Source: Enoplosus armatus (lineage: Eukaryota > Chordata > Actinopteri > Centrarchiformes > Enoplosidae). Taken from it: a DNA stretch of 64,000 nt. The notes under the pieces were generated by a model, which had not been told where the DNA came from, did not search any database, and was given only the letters and a program-made list of their open reading frames with translations. Positions 12,421 through 24,512 of this stretch are shown here, piece by piece. How positions within the stretch are numbered: position 1 is the first letter of the stretch; each line of letters begins with the position of its first letter. The stretch spans positions 2,733,421-2,797,420 of the forward strand of contig NC_092181.1 of assembly GCF_043641665.1 (NCBI RefSeq). The letters are read 5' to 3'. The position numbers and the translations under genes were made by a program.

Positions 12421-15400
12421 TGAGGAAACAAACCTTGAGGACTGTATACTTCGCTATGACTATGGCATTTCCAGCCTCAGTCCCATTTACACTTTGCATT
12501 AATATGTGATCTGTATCTGGATAAAAGTGTAAAGGTGAGATCCCACGTACTGTAATTACCAAAATATTGAATACATTTTTGCATGTTGTCAACATTCACT
12601 GCCCTTTACGATGAGCGTGAGATGACAATGTCCCTCATGAAGTTGAGGGATTACGTCATTTTGCCCAGACTCATGAGATCACCATTGTGGCACTGCTTGT
12701 GAGAAGGGCTGTGGTCAGAGTCAGATGGCGCCGAGTCACCAGTGAAATGAATATTCATGGCCGGAGACAGAATGATGCATTGTCAGTGTTCACAGTCGTA
12801 GTGTGTCATATGGGAGGTTTGGAGGAAGCATGCTGGTTCCTGTGTGTTTGTGTGCATTTTAAAAAGGCCCTCACTTCAGTCCAAAAATCTGTGCTCTGTC
12901 CTGTGCAACAACTGCATGTAAACTTTAATCAAAGACCCAGAGAGGACATGTCCCGTTGTTTTAAAACATGATCACAAAGGTCATAAAATGAAACATTTGT
13001 GAAGTGTTCGGCATTCAGGGAAATTGAATCCAGATTAGTGACTAATAAAACCTCTTTAGCAGATTTATCCAAGCCTGCCTTGATAAAGCAGAGCAGAGAC
13101 TGTGACTGATAATGATTGCTCTAATGATTGGACGTCACAGTTGGCCATAAAAAAACCCAGCTGATCTGATAATATATCTGCATACCTCACAGTTAAGAGG
13201 ATACAATATGACATTAAGCAGATGGATTACTTTTTTAAACTTAAAATATACCTTGACACGACAAATGTCTCAACCATCAGAGGACTTTGTATGGAAATAA
13301 TGGATTTGTAAGAGTTTTACTGGATTAGCCAAAAACATTCATCTTTAATTATTTTATCCATTATCAATTTATAAATTGATTTTCTAAAAAATAAATAACA
13401 TATACCGTGATGGAACATTTTATCCACATTGTCCAACTGTTGTGTCCAACTTGAAAGAAGGGTGGGCAATACAGAAAAACTACTTGTGCATAAATTATCA
13501 CAACACTATCAATATGTTACAACATTTGATAATCATTCAAAATCACATTATATATATTTACATTATAATACTATCATTTTCAAAACAAAAACATGTCAGC
13601 TATTTAAATCTAATGTTGTATGATGACTTTATCACAATCAGTTATCAGTTATCAGTTACTTCCCTTGTATATACCTATACGGAGAGCTGCTCCTTCATCC
13701 CACAGACATCCAGCTAAACCAGGCTAAGCTCACCATTCAACAAACCCTCAAACTGCACAAAGACATAAGAGGCATGCAAGAGCTGGTCTTGTTTTGGTAA
13801 GTCAGAGCAACAGCAAAATTCCCCTAAAACTGAGCAATTGCTTAACCACTACCAAGACTGGGAGTTCAGTTCCCAGTAAGAGGCTCCCACACCAATAACG
13901 CACACTGTGCACTCAAACTGACTGTTGTATCTGTTTAATGTGAGTGTGAGTATTTTAGTCTGACTTTTGCTCTGAGCGGAGGTCTTTCTGGTTCTGGTCT
14001 TGAGTGAATATGATATCCGCTGCATGCATGAAGCAGGGCGCAGCTCCGAACATCAGCCAACACACTGACTAAATGACTGAACGGCTCAAAAATGTTCCTC
14101 TGCCACCATCAACCTTAATCCTTCTTTTGAGCTAATTCTTTTCAGGCCCTGTTACGGCGATCTACTGCACACATCTGCTCTTTATGTTCTCTCTCAAATA
14201 TACTTTCGTCATTGCCTGAGGTTTCCAGGATTACTTTCATTAAGGGTCCCATCTCTTATTCCATATATTTGTTTTAGTTGACCTCTTTTTGCGTGACATA
14301 AATTCTGTCCGTTTCTCACTTCTGCAGGGCGCAGCAACAAACACAATGGCTTTTACGCACCACTGCATTACTAGGGTGGCTGGTCATTCATTAACATTGT
14401 GCATTTAGCCTTGTAGTAACTCTTTGTGTCTTACTTTACTGTGTGTGTATATGTGATTACTAATATGGAAGCAGTCCTCTGAGACTGTACAGCCAGGGCA
14501 GGATATTGTGGGGGTGGGACACACACTCAACACAGCCTGACAGGGGGTCAGAGTTGAGCTGCACTATTGCCAAATAAAATATGCTGGGAAAACAAAGGAG
14601 GGGATAACTGAATACAGATTGGTTTGATGTGAGTTGAAGTTGGGTTACAGAACATTGTTCCTTCAAAGAGGGAAATGAGTAGCATGAAACAAACCAGGAC
14701 AAAGAGTGCACTAGAGCTGCAAGACATGCAGACGACCAGTATAATCCAGATAAAATTAAAACACTGCCGAACATCACACAAATGGGTTTCCAGCAGATAA
14801 AACAGAAAACAGGGCAGTTATCAGCAGATTTGAGGGTGAGCCATAGGGGTTAAGGGGAGGGAGGATTGTAAAGGAATCTGTCCACTCTGACAGCTTTCAA
14901 CAACTGCATGGCAGTCAGTTCCCAGTGTGCTGAGAAAACAATAAAATAGGAGGGAGGAGGGAGGAGGGAGGCACAAAGCTACAGCAAACAAGGCAGCAGA
15001 GATACTTGTATTTCAAGACATCATGTTATGAGTTAGGCATCACAGTTTGCCTCAGGAAGGGTGGGTGGGGGTTACAAAGAGAGAATGGAGACGATAAAAA
15101 AAAAAAAAAAGCAGCCCTGCAACTCTGTGTTTTAGAACAAAGGAAAGAAAAAGGTTTACACATTGTTTATGGAGCCAGGCAAAATGTCAAAAAACAGAAA
15201 ACACAAGAAAAGCAAAGGAGGCAGAGAATAATGACAGGCTTCTAACAGGAGAGATGAAGGCAGACAAAAGATAACATGTGCATGCAATTAACACGACTCT
15301 GCTGTCTCCAACACAGTCAGGCATGCATGAACATACACAATTACACTGTTATTGCACTCTGAGGCCCATAATGCTGCACGCCCCTCCGCCTTCATTCAGA

Positions 15401-15560
15401 AAAAGAGGACACTAAATTATAGGTTCAGTGTTGGATACATGACAGAGACTGGAAACAACTGTGCTAAAACAGATGTGGTTAAAACAAAACCCATCCATCA
15501 ATCTAGATTCATATTCCTACATTTTCTGACATATTGGAAAACACAAGAAAAAGAGTTGTA
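12421..15560. other. Region between tmc6 and tmc8, no gene seen
   Basis: About 3 kb of AT-rich sequence without a supportable exon. Open frames here are short and lack protein-like composition. It contains a G-rich purine tract of the type GGAGGGAGG at about 14949-14972 and an A14 run near 15087. Confidence 0.45.
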
Positions 15561-15579
15561 GCTGTCGTAGCACAATACA

Positions 15580-15990
15580 CGACAAAAGCTCGTCCCCCCC
15601 CGAGATTGTGAATCTGTTTGTCGCTTTTAAAAACACGGACTTCTCTTGTGTTGCTGTCTGTTGTCGACTAGCTTACATGTTAACTAGGTCGACCAACGGC
15701 AGGCTGCGAGCTCGACAACCTGTCAATGAGTTTCATTAAGTTTACAAAGTGTTTACCTCGGAGGTGACAAAGAGTCCGCGGGTTAGCAAATGAAGAGGCT
15801 TAAAACTCCGACGAAGACGGCCAACAACGATGTTCAGTCACCCGGTCGGTAAGTTGACAGACCCGTTGAGTCGGTGCTCGCTTGTAAACCAGTCAAAATA
15901 CTCTGCACGCGCAACCGGACAGTGGAAGAGAAACCATTTTTCGCGGAGGGACGTCGGGTTTCTACTTTTTAAACACGAAACAGTAAAACC
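15580..15990. promoter_or_regulatory. CpG-containing candidate bidirectional promoter for tmc6 and tmc8
   Basis: This is the most CpG-rich part of the tmc6-tmc8 interval. It holds two strong, oppositely oriented donor sites: on the plus strand CGGTCG|GTAAGT (exon end 15848), suited to a 5' non-coding tmc8 exon, and on the minus strand CTCCGAG|GTAAAC (exon end 15757), suited to a 5' non-coding tmc6 exon. Human TMC6 and TMC8 are also divergent neighbours. Inference only; no TATA box was identified. Confidence 0.4.
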
Positions 15991-17131
15991 GAGGGCTAAA
16001 CCTTTAAGTGACATACACTTTTCGCTGTTGTTGTCTTAAACTTTGTCTCGCTTTCCAGTACACCCATTAACTGAACTTAATTACCAGCGTGATCATCTAC
16101 TGATATCCAGGCAACGTAAATGTGACCCCCGCAGAGGTGCCACACTTGGTTCAGTCCTATTCAGGCTTCAAATACCTCCGCCGGTGTTTGTCTACTTTTC
16201 TTTTACATTTAAAGTGAAACCTGATGTATCCAGATGTTCTGGGTAATGAGTGTACGAGTTCGACAGAAGTCTAACACAAACGCAGAAAGTGAAGAAAGTA
16301 GATTTGAAAGTCTCTGTTCTCTAATTGAAACTAAACCTGTGGACGCAGCACATAAGAAATCACACCCATTCTCATGTTTCTTTGGAAATGGTGCTGACTA
16401 GAAGCCTCAAGTGTCTTTGTGGTCCAGCAAGTGGGTGGAAGGAGCCTTGCTGCTACATTAACCGATGCATTACATTCAAACGTCACTTTCCAAATGATGA
16501 AACACTGCTCAGTGTAGCTCAAGTGAAGTCTTTGTAGTGTTGTCGAGCTCATGATAGTTTACATGGATTCAGAGAAAAAGGCAGATGATGATTACTTACC
16601 TGATTCCCTGATTATTTTAAGGGATTATTATAAGGGAAATTTACTTCTGGCTGTCTTTACACACATTTCTTTACACGCCTTAAACTGATACTTCCTAATA
16701 GTGTCAAATTATATTCAATATTCAAATGTACAATTTGATTTGAAGCCAAATGTTTATTTGTCATCATTCTTTAGTGGATTTCACAGACAAAGGCATGTGA
16801 AAATGAAACAAAAGTGTGTATGTGAGGGTATTTCTTGTTATGTTGTGAAATTATTTGTGATGTTTTCAGCCACCAATGCCACGTCTGTTTCTGCATCCTG
16901 TCATGTGATTTCCTGTGAGAAGTCAAATTCAGCTTCAGTTACAGTCATTCTATGTGTGGACAGATTGCACACCTGCTCCTCCAGCCAGAAAGTGAGCCAT
17001 ACCAACAGAACCTGAGGAACAACACTAACTCCAGATCAGCCGCTCACTGGTCTTCGCTTCAGCGTAGCGCTGACGTGAGGTGCAAAGAAGGATATTCTGA
17101 TGCAGATTGAGGAAGTAACTTTTTTTTTCCA
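15990..17131. other. Proposed first tmc8 intron, nothing recognised
   Basis: No coding exon or known repeat was recognised. The interval ends with a clear acceptor (T-rich tract then CCAG at about 17128-17131) that would start the exon carrying the tmc8 start codon. Confidence 0.35.
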
Positions 17132-17235
17132 GAACTAAGTTGCAGCTTTGGTGGAGATGTTTGTTGACTTTTATATTAAATGTGAAGATTGGTGTTTGAA
17201 CATTTGTTATTAAAGAAGAAGTGCAGGGAGGAAAA

Positions 17236-19719
17236 ATGGAGGAGCACAATACTGTCAACTTCATGAGACTCCTATCAGGTAACAGAAAAATAACACAAAC
17301 GTGGCTGTGCATTTGCCATCTATAACTGTGTGAGAGAGAGACGACATCTTGTTCAACACTGTGTTTGTACTCACAGTTTGTGTGGGATTATGCTGAGCGA
17401 TGCACTTACAGTGCCTAATATATACTGTACCTTTGCATGCAGTTCACTACCAAATGAAACAAAAATCTGTGATCACTTTGACTTTTTTGTGAATAGGATA
17501 GGTTTATGGTTTATGTCTAGCACAGTCCCACTATCGAACTGACATCCAAAACGACATGCAAACCATCTGACATACTGTAGAATGGATATTTCTCTACGTT
17601 TGGAGGAGACCAGGTGATACTCTGTATAACATGCAGCCTCCTAACAGAAAATGATTTTTAATGCTTTAAAGCAACAGTGCTAAATGTCAACATGTTAGCT
17701 CTGCTCACATCAAATTCATACAAATATTTCATAAGGGGTTCAATTTTAGCATTTTGTTTTTGCTCAGACATCTTTTTGACACATTATCGAAAAGAATGAT
17801 CTATGAATTTAAATCCTTTTATTCAGATGTATCCAACATTGGCTTACAAGACACTACTGACATTGCATACAGAGGCAAGAGAAAAACAAGGAAATCAAGC
17901 AAATATGGTTCTCTATCAAGATGTCTAAAATCATTAGATATCAACGGGACAAATATAAAGCAGCTGAAATTATTAGTCCATTAATCAATTAGTCAATTGA
18001 CAGAAAATTAATTGGCAACTATTTTGGTGATTAAATAATTGTTTTAATCATTTTTTCAAAGAGGAATGTCCGACATTTGCTGGTTCTGTCTTTTAAGGTG
18101 TGAATGTTTATTATTTATATCATTACAAACTGAATATGTTTGGGTTTGGACTATTGGAAAATTTTCTTTTTCATTATTTTCTGACATCTCATGGACCAAA
18201 AAATTGATCGATCGAATCAAGAAAATAACCTGCAGACTGGTAATAAAAAATAGTGTTGTAACCCTACACACAGCCTGCAACACAAACTGAGTTAAGTGAA
18301 ACACTTTGTATGTAACCATGCACTGGAATCTACATCCATGTGTCATGTCCAGGAAATCACATTTGTAAATGTTTACACACTTTGTCACCTCAGATGAGAG
18401 TACTCATTCCACCCTGTCGTCGGACTCCTGCGAGTACTATCAGACAGAGATATTTGATCAGCTTCCCAGCGTCCAGGCCATCCGGCCCGAGCAGAACAGA
18501 CAGGATTTTTGCGAACCCTGCCAGGCTCATCAGGGTGGCCTACAGGCGGGGGAAAGGATCAGCCATGGCCCCCTGTCCAGAGGACCCAAAGACAAAACAC
18601 CTACACAGCCGCTCAGGGGCCTGGCCATGTGCATTCAGGGGAAGAGGGACGCCAGGTGGGAGAACCTGTTACTGTACACACTCCTCAGAGCTGTAGGCCT
18701 AGTTAAATATAAATTTATCTTCTTTTTGAATTGTTTGACCTGATACAATATTTTGTTTATAATACCTTTATCCCAGTTGTTAACAATCTTTTTGAATGAA
18801 GCTTGCTACATGCTATGTGCAGCACCATGTTGTTTCTGGATACTTTTTACAGGCCTGAAGATGTGAAATTACCCAGTAGTTTCTTCTGCTGCCCTATCTT
18901 GTTAATCACATCATGACCCCTCACATTTATCTTGTGATCCCTTTGGGTGGGGAGGGGGCACTTCCAGGTTGGGAGCCAGGTTGGATTATTGCAGAAAATG
19001 TGCTGCCTTGCCTTATGTTTGTTTTTCTGATTGAACATTGTCTCCGTGGTATTTTCATCCTTAGGTTCAGGGTTTAACATGTTAAGATAAAAAGGCATTT
19101 ATGAAATATATTCACACTGCTGATTAGGGAGAGGAGGAAGATGCAAATCAGCAATGTTGGTTTTTGGGAGTCCTGGAGGCGAAACCAGAGCATCACCAGG
19201 AAGAGGATCTGGGCACAGATGAGAGGAGCTCTGTCAGGACTGTTGCCATGGCAGCACACTCTCCATGCCATCGAAGGTAAGAAAGGCCTGAAGTTCATTA
19301 TGAGGACTTGTTTTGTCACCTGTTGGTTTCCAGTATATTGTTTTACCATGACTAGATGATTGCACCCAAAAAGCACGTTGTTGCACAATTTAAATCCCAA
19401 CCCTCACTGATCTGTTCCAGGCAGGTTTGGAGTCGGCGTGAAGGCTTACTTTGTTTTCCTCAGATATCTGGTTTACTTGAACCTACTTCACTGTGCTCTT
19501 ATCTGGGGTTTCATTCTGGGGCCTACAACCTTTTATGGCAGGAGCAACAGCAGCGGTGAGTCAACTGTAATGACAGATTACAGTAAATTAACCACAACTC
19601 AATGCAGACTCCTGCTAAAACCTTGTTGTGTTGTTCTCTGTGAGTTTACAGAACCTTTGAGGTTTGGAGGCAATGACTCTGTTTTGGATTTCTTCCTGGG
19701 ATCGGTAAGTGTGCTTTTG

Positions 19720-19771
<52 letters not shown>

Positions 19772-21025
19772 GTATGTTTTCCACATGTATTTCATGTAAT
19801 GTAACTTCTCTTCTCCTTTCTACAGGGTTACCTGGATCGTTCTCCAGTCTTCTTTGGCTTCTACACCCGTGGTTCCCTGAATTTGCCGTGCTTGAATACT
19901 CCTCTGCTGTACCTCGCTGGAATCCTCACCATCCTCTTCCTCAGTCTCATCATGGTGGTCCGTAGGTCAGTTGGGATACAGCTGCAAGAGAGCCAAACAT
20001 TTTCCTTACATCTTAAAGGAAAGCGTCCGTGTTAAAACTGCTCGTCTGTAAACTTCTCTGATAGAACGACAGTTGGCTACAAGCACACCTGGATGCTGGG
20101 GAAGCGTTACAGTATGAATGTGAGCTATAAGATCTTTTGTGGTTGGGACTTCACCATCCAGTACCCTGCTGCCGCTGCTCTCAAACACAGCTTCATCAGG
20201 AACGATCTCAAGGTGAATGGATGCACACACAGTACCTGCATGCACAATAACACTCTTCTAATTTACCATGGTCACTGGCCAAATACATGGCCGATACATT
20301 TTGAGAGTAGACTGTCCAGCTCAGAAGTGAAATATAAATGTACAAAAGAGACATTGCTATACTGTTCTTCTCATTAAACATTTTCCCAGGGCTCCTGCCT
20401 TCATGCCTACTATGTTTTAGTTTCTCTGAAAAGGAAAGGAAAGGTGTGTATAATATATGTAACGTAGCTATACTGTGTGATTCTGGTTCATGTGTGTGTA
20501 TACTGCAGTTCTAAACAGTGATATGTAGATGGTGACAGTAGAGAGGTTGTCCTGTATTGCTTCCTGTTGGTCCTCAGCTGTACCTGGAGGAGCAGAGCTT
20601 CTCCCTGCGCGAGGCTCAGAGGACACTCGGACAGAGGGCGCTCCTCTACCTGCTCAGGTTCGTCCTCAACCTGCTCGTTCTGTCCCTGCTGGGCGGAGCC
20701 TTCTACCTCATCTACTTTGCCACAGAAACATCACAGAAAGAGGTAAGACTTTGATGCTGAAAGTCTGGTTTTGTTGCGGCATGTCCTGGATTTGTTGAAT
20801 AGATTTTCACATCTGACCCCCACTGACTGTGTTTCTTAGAATGAGCACTACTGGTTGGTCAGTCTGGTCCTCCAGTACCTCCCTCCCATCACCATCACCT
20901 TTGTCAACCTGTTCCTCCCTCATGTCTTCCGCAAGATCTCATCTTTTGAAGACTACTCTTTCACCGCGCAGGTCAATGCCACACTTGTGAGGTAAGGTGC
21001 TCAGGGAAATACACACAGGATGACC

Positions 21026-21075
<50 letters not shown>

Positions 21076-24002
21076 TACCTGCCTGGATTAACTCCATCTT
21101 TTTTTCAGGAGCATCTTCTTGAAGCTGGCCTCATTGGGGATCTACTTATTCTTCGTCTTCAGAACAACGGAAAGTCAGCAAGTGAGTCGAGAGTGAGATT
21201 TATGTTTCAAGGTCCGACAGACTGAGCTCTAATGAAACAAAGTCATGCTTCAAAGTCTTTGATTCAGACTTGTGGTGTCAGGTTGATGTGTTTAAGTGTT
21301 TTTTTAACCCCCCCTTTTCATTTGCGTGTTTCTGTGTCTTTTCCAGTGCAGGGAGAACAGGTTTGGTAGAGAGATGTACAAGCTGTGCATCTTCAACTTC
21401 CTCGCCACTTTCTGCAACGCCTTTCTCTTGAGCTATCCCAGGAAGTGAGTTTGCTTGAGATCAACAGTCTCTTTTTTCTTAGTCATCATTGTGGTTTGAA
21501 TGGAAGGATCAGTGCGTTTTTATATCTTCCTTGAGTAGATTCCACAACAGTCCAGCTGTCCTAATCTGTGGACAGATTGAAGCTCAGTTATACTACGTGC
21601 TCAAGATTCATGGACTTTCTGTGCAAACTGTCTTTCCTCTGTCTGACAGGTTGGTGCAGGAAAAGTACCCCTCATCCTTGCTGGCCCGGTTGTCGGGGAA
21701 ACAGCGTTTCCTGATCCCTTTCAATGTGTTGGATCTGGTGTACAGTCAGACAGTGTCCTGGGTGGGAGTCTACTACTGCCCTCTGCTGCCTCTGATAGGA
21801 ACTGTCACACTGATGGCCACGTTTTACATCAAAAAGGTTGTCTGGAACATGAGAGTTACAGAAGCTGTTCGACTATCTCTCCCCCTCTTTGTGTCTCTTA
21901 ATGTACATAAACCAAGACTCTGACATTCAGCTGGATGTTGTTGTTTGTTTAGTAAAATTTAGATTTTTACACAAATTATATGAACAAATTCAACTTTTTT
22001 AAAGCAATAGTTTTGGAAAATTTTGGTAAATGCACGTACTTGCTTTCTTGCCAAGAGTTAGACGAGTAGGTACCACTCTCATGTCAGTATGGTAAATATG
22101 AGGCTACAGCCAGCAGCAGGTTAGCGTAGCATAGTGTAAATACTGGAAACAGGGGGAAACAGCTCGCCTGGCTCAGTCCAGAGATAACTGAATCTACCTA
22201 CCAGCACCTCTAAAGCTCACCAATTAACATGTTGTATCTCGTTTGTTTAATATCTGCAAAAATCAAAGTGTAGAAGAATGTCAGTTTGTGGTTTTATGGG
22301 GGTCATGTGCTGGACGATTTCTAGGGTCAGTGCAGTGACTTCCTGGAGTCTTGTCGTCGCCATGATGTTGCCAGGCAACAAGTGGAGACTCCATTAAGTC
22401 ACTGCGTCTCAACAACAAATAGTCTGGCACATAAAGTTGCTTGATCTTTGGGCAGTGCCGGGTTAGCTGTTTCCCCCTGTTTGCAGTCTTTATGCTAAGC
22501 TAAGCTATCTGTCTCCTGGCTCGAGCTTCATATTTAATGTACAGGAATGAGAGCTGTACCAGTCTTCTCATCTAACTCTCGGCAAAGAAAGCAATTTAGC
22601 AAGTAATCTACACTGATATATTTGTCCCATTGTACAAATGATTTAACAAAAAATCTTTCTCTGTGTCTCTCCTGAAGTGGTTTGTAAGTTAAATAGCTTA
22701 ACAGAACCTTTTTTTAATTCTCTCCTTGTTTCCCTCTTTGACCTGGTCTATGGTACACGGTTCTGTAGTGACGGATGCACTAATGACCATCAGCTGAACA
22801 TTTGCCAACAATGTCCATGTCTCTCTCTCTCCAACACTGTCTTCAGTTCACGGTCCTGCGGTGCTGTGTGGCAGAGCAGAGGATGTTTCGAGCCTCCAGT
22901 TCCTCCGTTTTATTCCACTTCATGTTGCTGCTTGGTCTCTTCATGGCTGCAGCCACACTGGGCTTCAACTTCTACCAGCAAGAAGCTACACTGGACATAA
23001 ATATGTACTCTTTTTACTGTTATGTTGTACTTACTTGCAGAGAACATATTGTCTACATGTAACACTGCTACTTTTCAGTGTCCCATATTTGTTTCTTTAG
23101 TTGTTTAATTGTTGATATACACCAATACTGCCCTTTTAGCAATTGAAGGAAAGATCACATTCATATTTTAATTTTCTCTGCTGCTCATTTCTCCAATTTG
23201 TTCCTCCTGTGTCCCCTCCAGGACCTCCTGTGGAGCATTTGGAAATGGAGAAACTGTGTTTAATGTGACAGGAGTGTGTGTGGACAGTCTCCCGAGGCCG
23301 GCGCAGAACGCTCTCCACTACCTGTCCTCCGAGGCCTTTGCCCTGCCGCTCATATTAGCTGAAATGTGAGTATGCGAAGATGACAACAGGTTTATGCAAA
23401 CACTGGCTCTGTATTTGCAGTGTGATGAGTTTTTTCCTCTTTAAAGGAAAACAAGTATAATCTACTTTAAGACTGTTTCAACCTTTGGTTAAGAGTACTA
23501 GAAGCACCATGTGTACAGCTGCACGCATGCTGTGTAGATCACATGCATACTGTTTTAAAATACAGTACTTTCATCTGATCTGCTGCTCTTTGAATGTGAC
23601 ACAAAACACGTTCCCTTTCCTCAGTATAATCTTAACCTCCTATTTGTCACGCGGAAGAGCCAATCAGAAGGCCATTGAGAGACTGAAAGACATGCTGGTT
23701 ATGGTAAGTCACGTGTCATCACACAACTGACATACTAACAAATCAGTCGCAGAGCGAAGTTAAGGAAATATTGTTGCAAGTGAATCATTCCTACTGGGGT
23801 CTATTAGTGTGATATTCATTTCTACTGTATCTGTGTGCATGTTGTGTCTATAAATTTGTATGTATTTTCCTCACAGAGCAGCTCAGATAAGCGTTTCCTG
23901 GTGAAACAGCATGCCACGATGCTCAGACGTCAGAGAAAACCCCGCACAGTGCATTCTACAGCCATCGAAGAGGACGCCCCCTCTTCATCACATACAAACT
24001 GA
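17236..24002 (+). CDS. tmc8: Transmembrane channel-like protein 8 (EVER2-type), 16 coding exons
   Basis: Coding exons: 17236-17278, 18394-18655, 19128-19276, 19421-19555, 19652-19704, 19826-19965, 20065-20212, 20578-20742, 20840-20991, 21109-21181, 21347-21444, 21650-21836, 22847-23004, 23222-23365, 23625-23703, 23877-24002. All phases agree; about 703 residues, close to human TMC8 (726). The short first exon MEEHNTVNFMRLLS is supported only by its phase match and donor. Family landmarks are FWESWRRNQS and LPWQHTLHAIEG before the first helix (from about VKAYFVFLRYLVYLNLL), KIFCGWDFTIQ, and FYIKK. The position of the TMC signature (about 441-453) reads CRENRFGREMYKL, lacking the Trp of the usual CWE start. 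The short C-terminus and the place next to tmc6 and syngr2 support TMC8. A polyadenylation signal ATTAAA is at 24291-24296. Confidence 0.91.
17960..18245. repeat. Dispersed fish repeat in a tmc8 intron
   Basis: Begins with alternating ATTAATC/GATTAAT-type motifs and GACAGAAAATTAAT and ends with GACCAAAAAATTGATC and GAAAATAACCTGCAG. This ATTAATCGATTAATC-rich outline is a frequent interspersed element in teleost introns. The copy is diverged. The family name is unknown to me. Confidence 0.55.
19721..19768. repeat. (GT)n microsatellite in tmc8 intron 5
   Basis: About 24 TG units beginning 17 bases after the donor site in a 121-base intron. Confidence 0.95.
21029..21071. repeat. (CA)n microsatellite in tmc8 intron 9
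   Basis: About 21 AC units inside a 117-base intron (20992-21108), so more than a third of the intron is repeat. Confidence 0.95.
22000..22640. repeat. Fold-back (long inverted repeat) element, copy A
   Basis: The left arm carries CTTGCCAAGAGTTAGACGAG and CTGGAAACAGGGGGAAACAG; the right arm carries the complements CTGTTTCCCCCTGTTTGCAG and CTCATCTAACTCTCGG in reverse order. The whole is a palindromic element of about 600 bases in the 1 kb intron of tmc8. It has no coding capacity. Copies B and C at 27665-28200 and 31435-31770 share the GGGGGAAACAGC and AGCTTAGCATAAAGACTGG motifs. Confidence 0.75.
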
Positions 24003-24512
24003 TTAAAGCCCCCAAGCTGTCTGTCAGGCCATCTGTCTGTCCATATGATGCATTCTCTTCATCTCAGTCACACAACATTAGATTATTCTCTTATGGTCCT
24101 TGTGAGTTTGTTCAGCTTAATTTATAGACAGTGTTTGAACTTTTTACTTTTTTTTCAGTGAGTTACGCACAAATTATATGAATATAATTTCACTGATCAC
24201 TTCTAGTATGGTCGTAGTGTTTAGTTGTGTTGCAAAATGTCACTTTACCTGGATTCAATGAACTGTGAATGTTTTTCAAATATCCTGCTCATTAAACATT
24301 TTTGGTTTGTGCATTTTCTTCAGCTTTATTTGTGTTCAACATGGCACAGATCGTTAAAATGAAACCAAACATGCAGCCTCATGTTATCTACTTGCAACAC
24401 ATGTGTGACACCCCTAGCTTTTACGCACACACATGGATCCACACATGCACACACACAGAACCACACTGAACCCAGCTAGAGAAACTGTGTCAAAGATAAA
24501 TACAGCACTGTT
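24003..24512. other. tmc8 3'UTR and intergenic spacer
   Basis: Holds the tmc8 3'UTR with ATTAAA at 24291, then about 200 bases to the start codon of the first immunoglobulin-superfamily gene. No gene seen. The short spacing suggests that the promoter of the next gene lies here. Confidence 0.4.

Noticed and set aside
14460..14777. 105-residue hydrophobic minus-strand frame between tmc6 and tmc8
   Set aside because: Composition fits random AT-rich sequence; no start context, splice signals or family motif.
15830..16039. 69-residue frame in the CpG-rich region
   Set aside because: It runs through a strong donor site at 15848 and is more likely 5' leader than coding sequence.
18340..18696. Alternative frame across tmc8 exon 2
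   Set aside because: The overlapping frame DESTHSTLSS...CIQGKRDA joins both neighbours in phase; this one does not.
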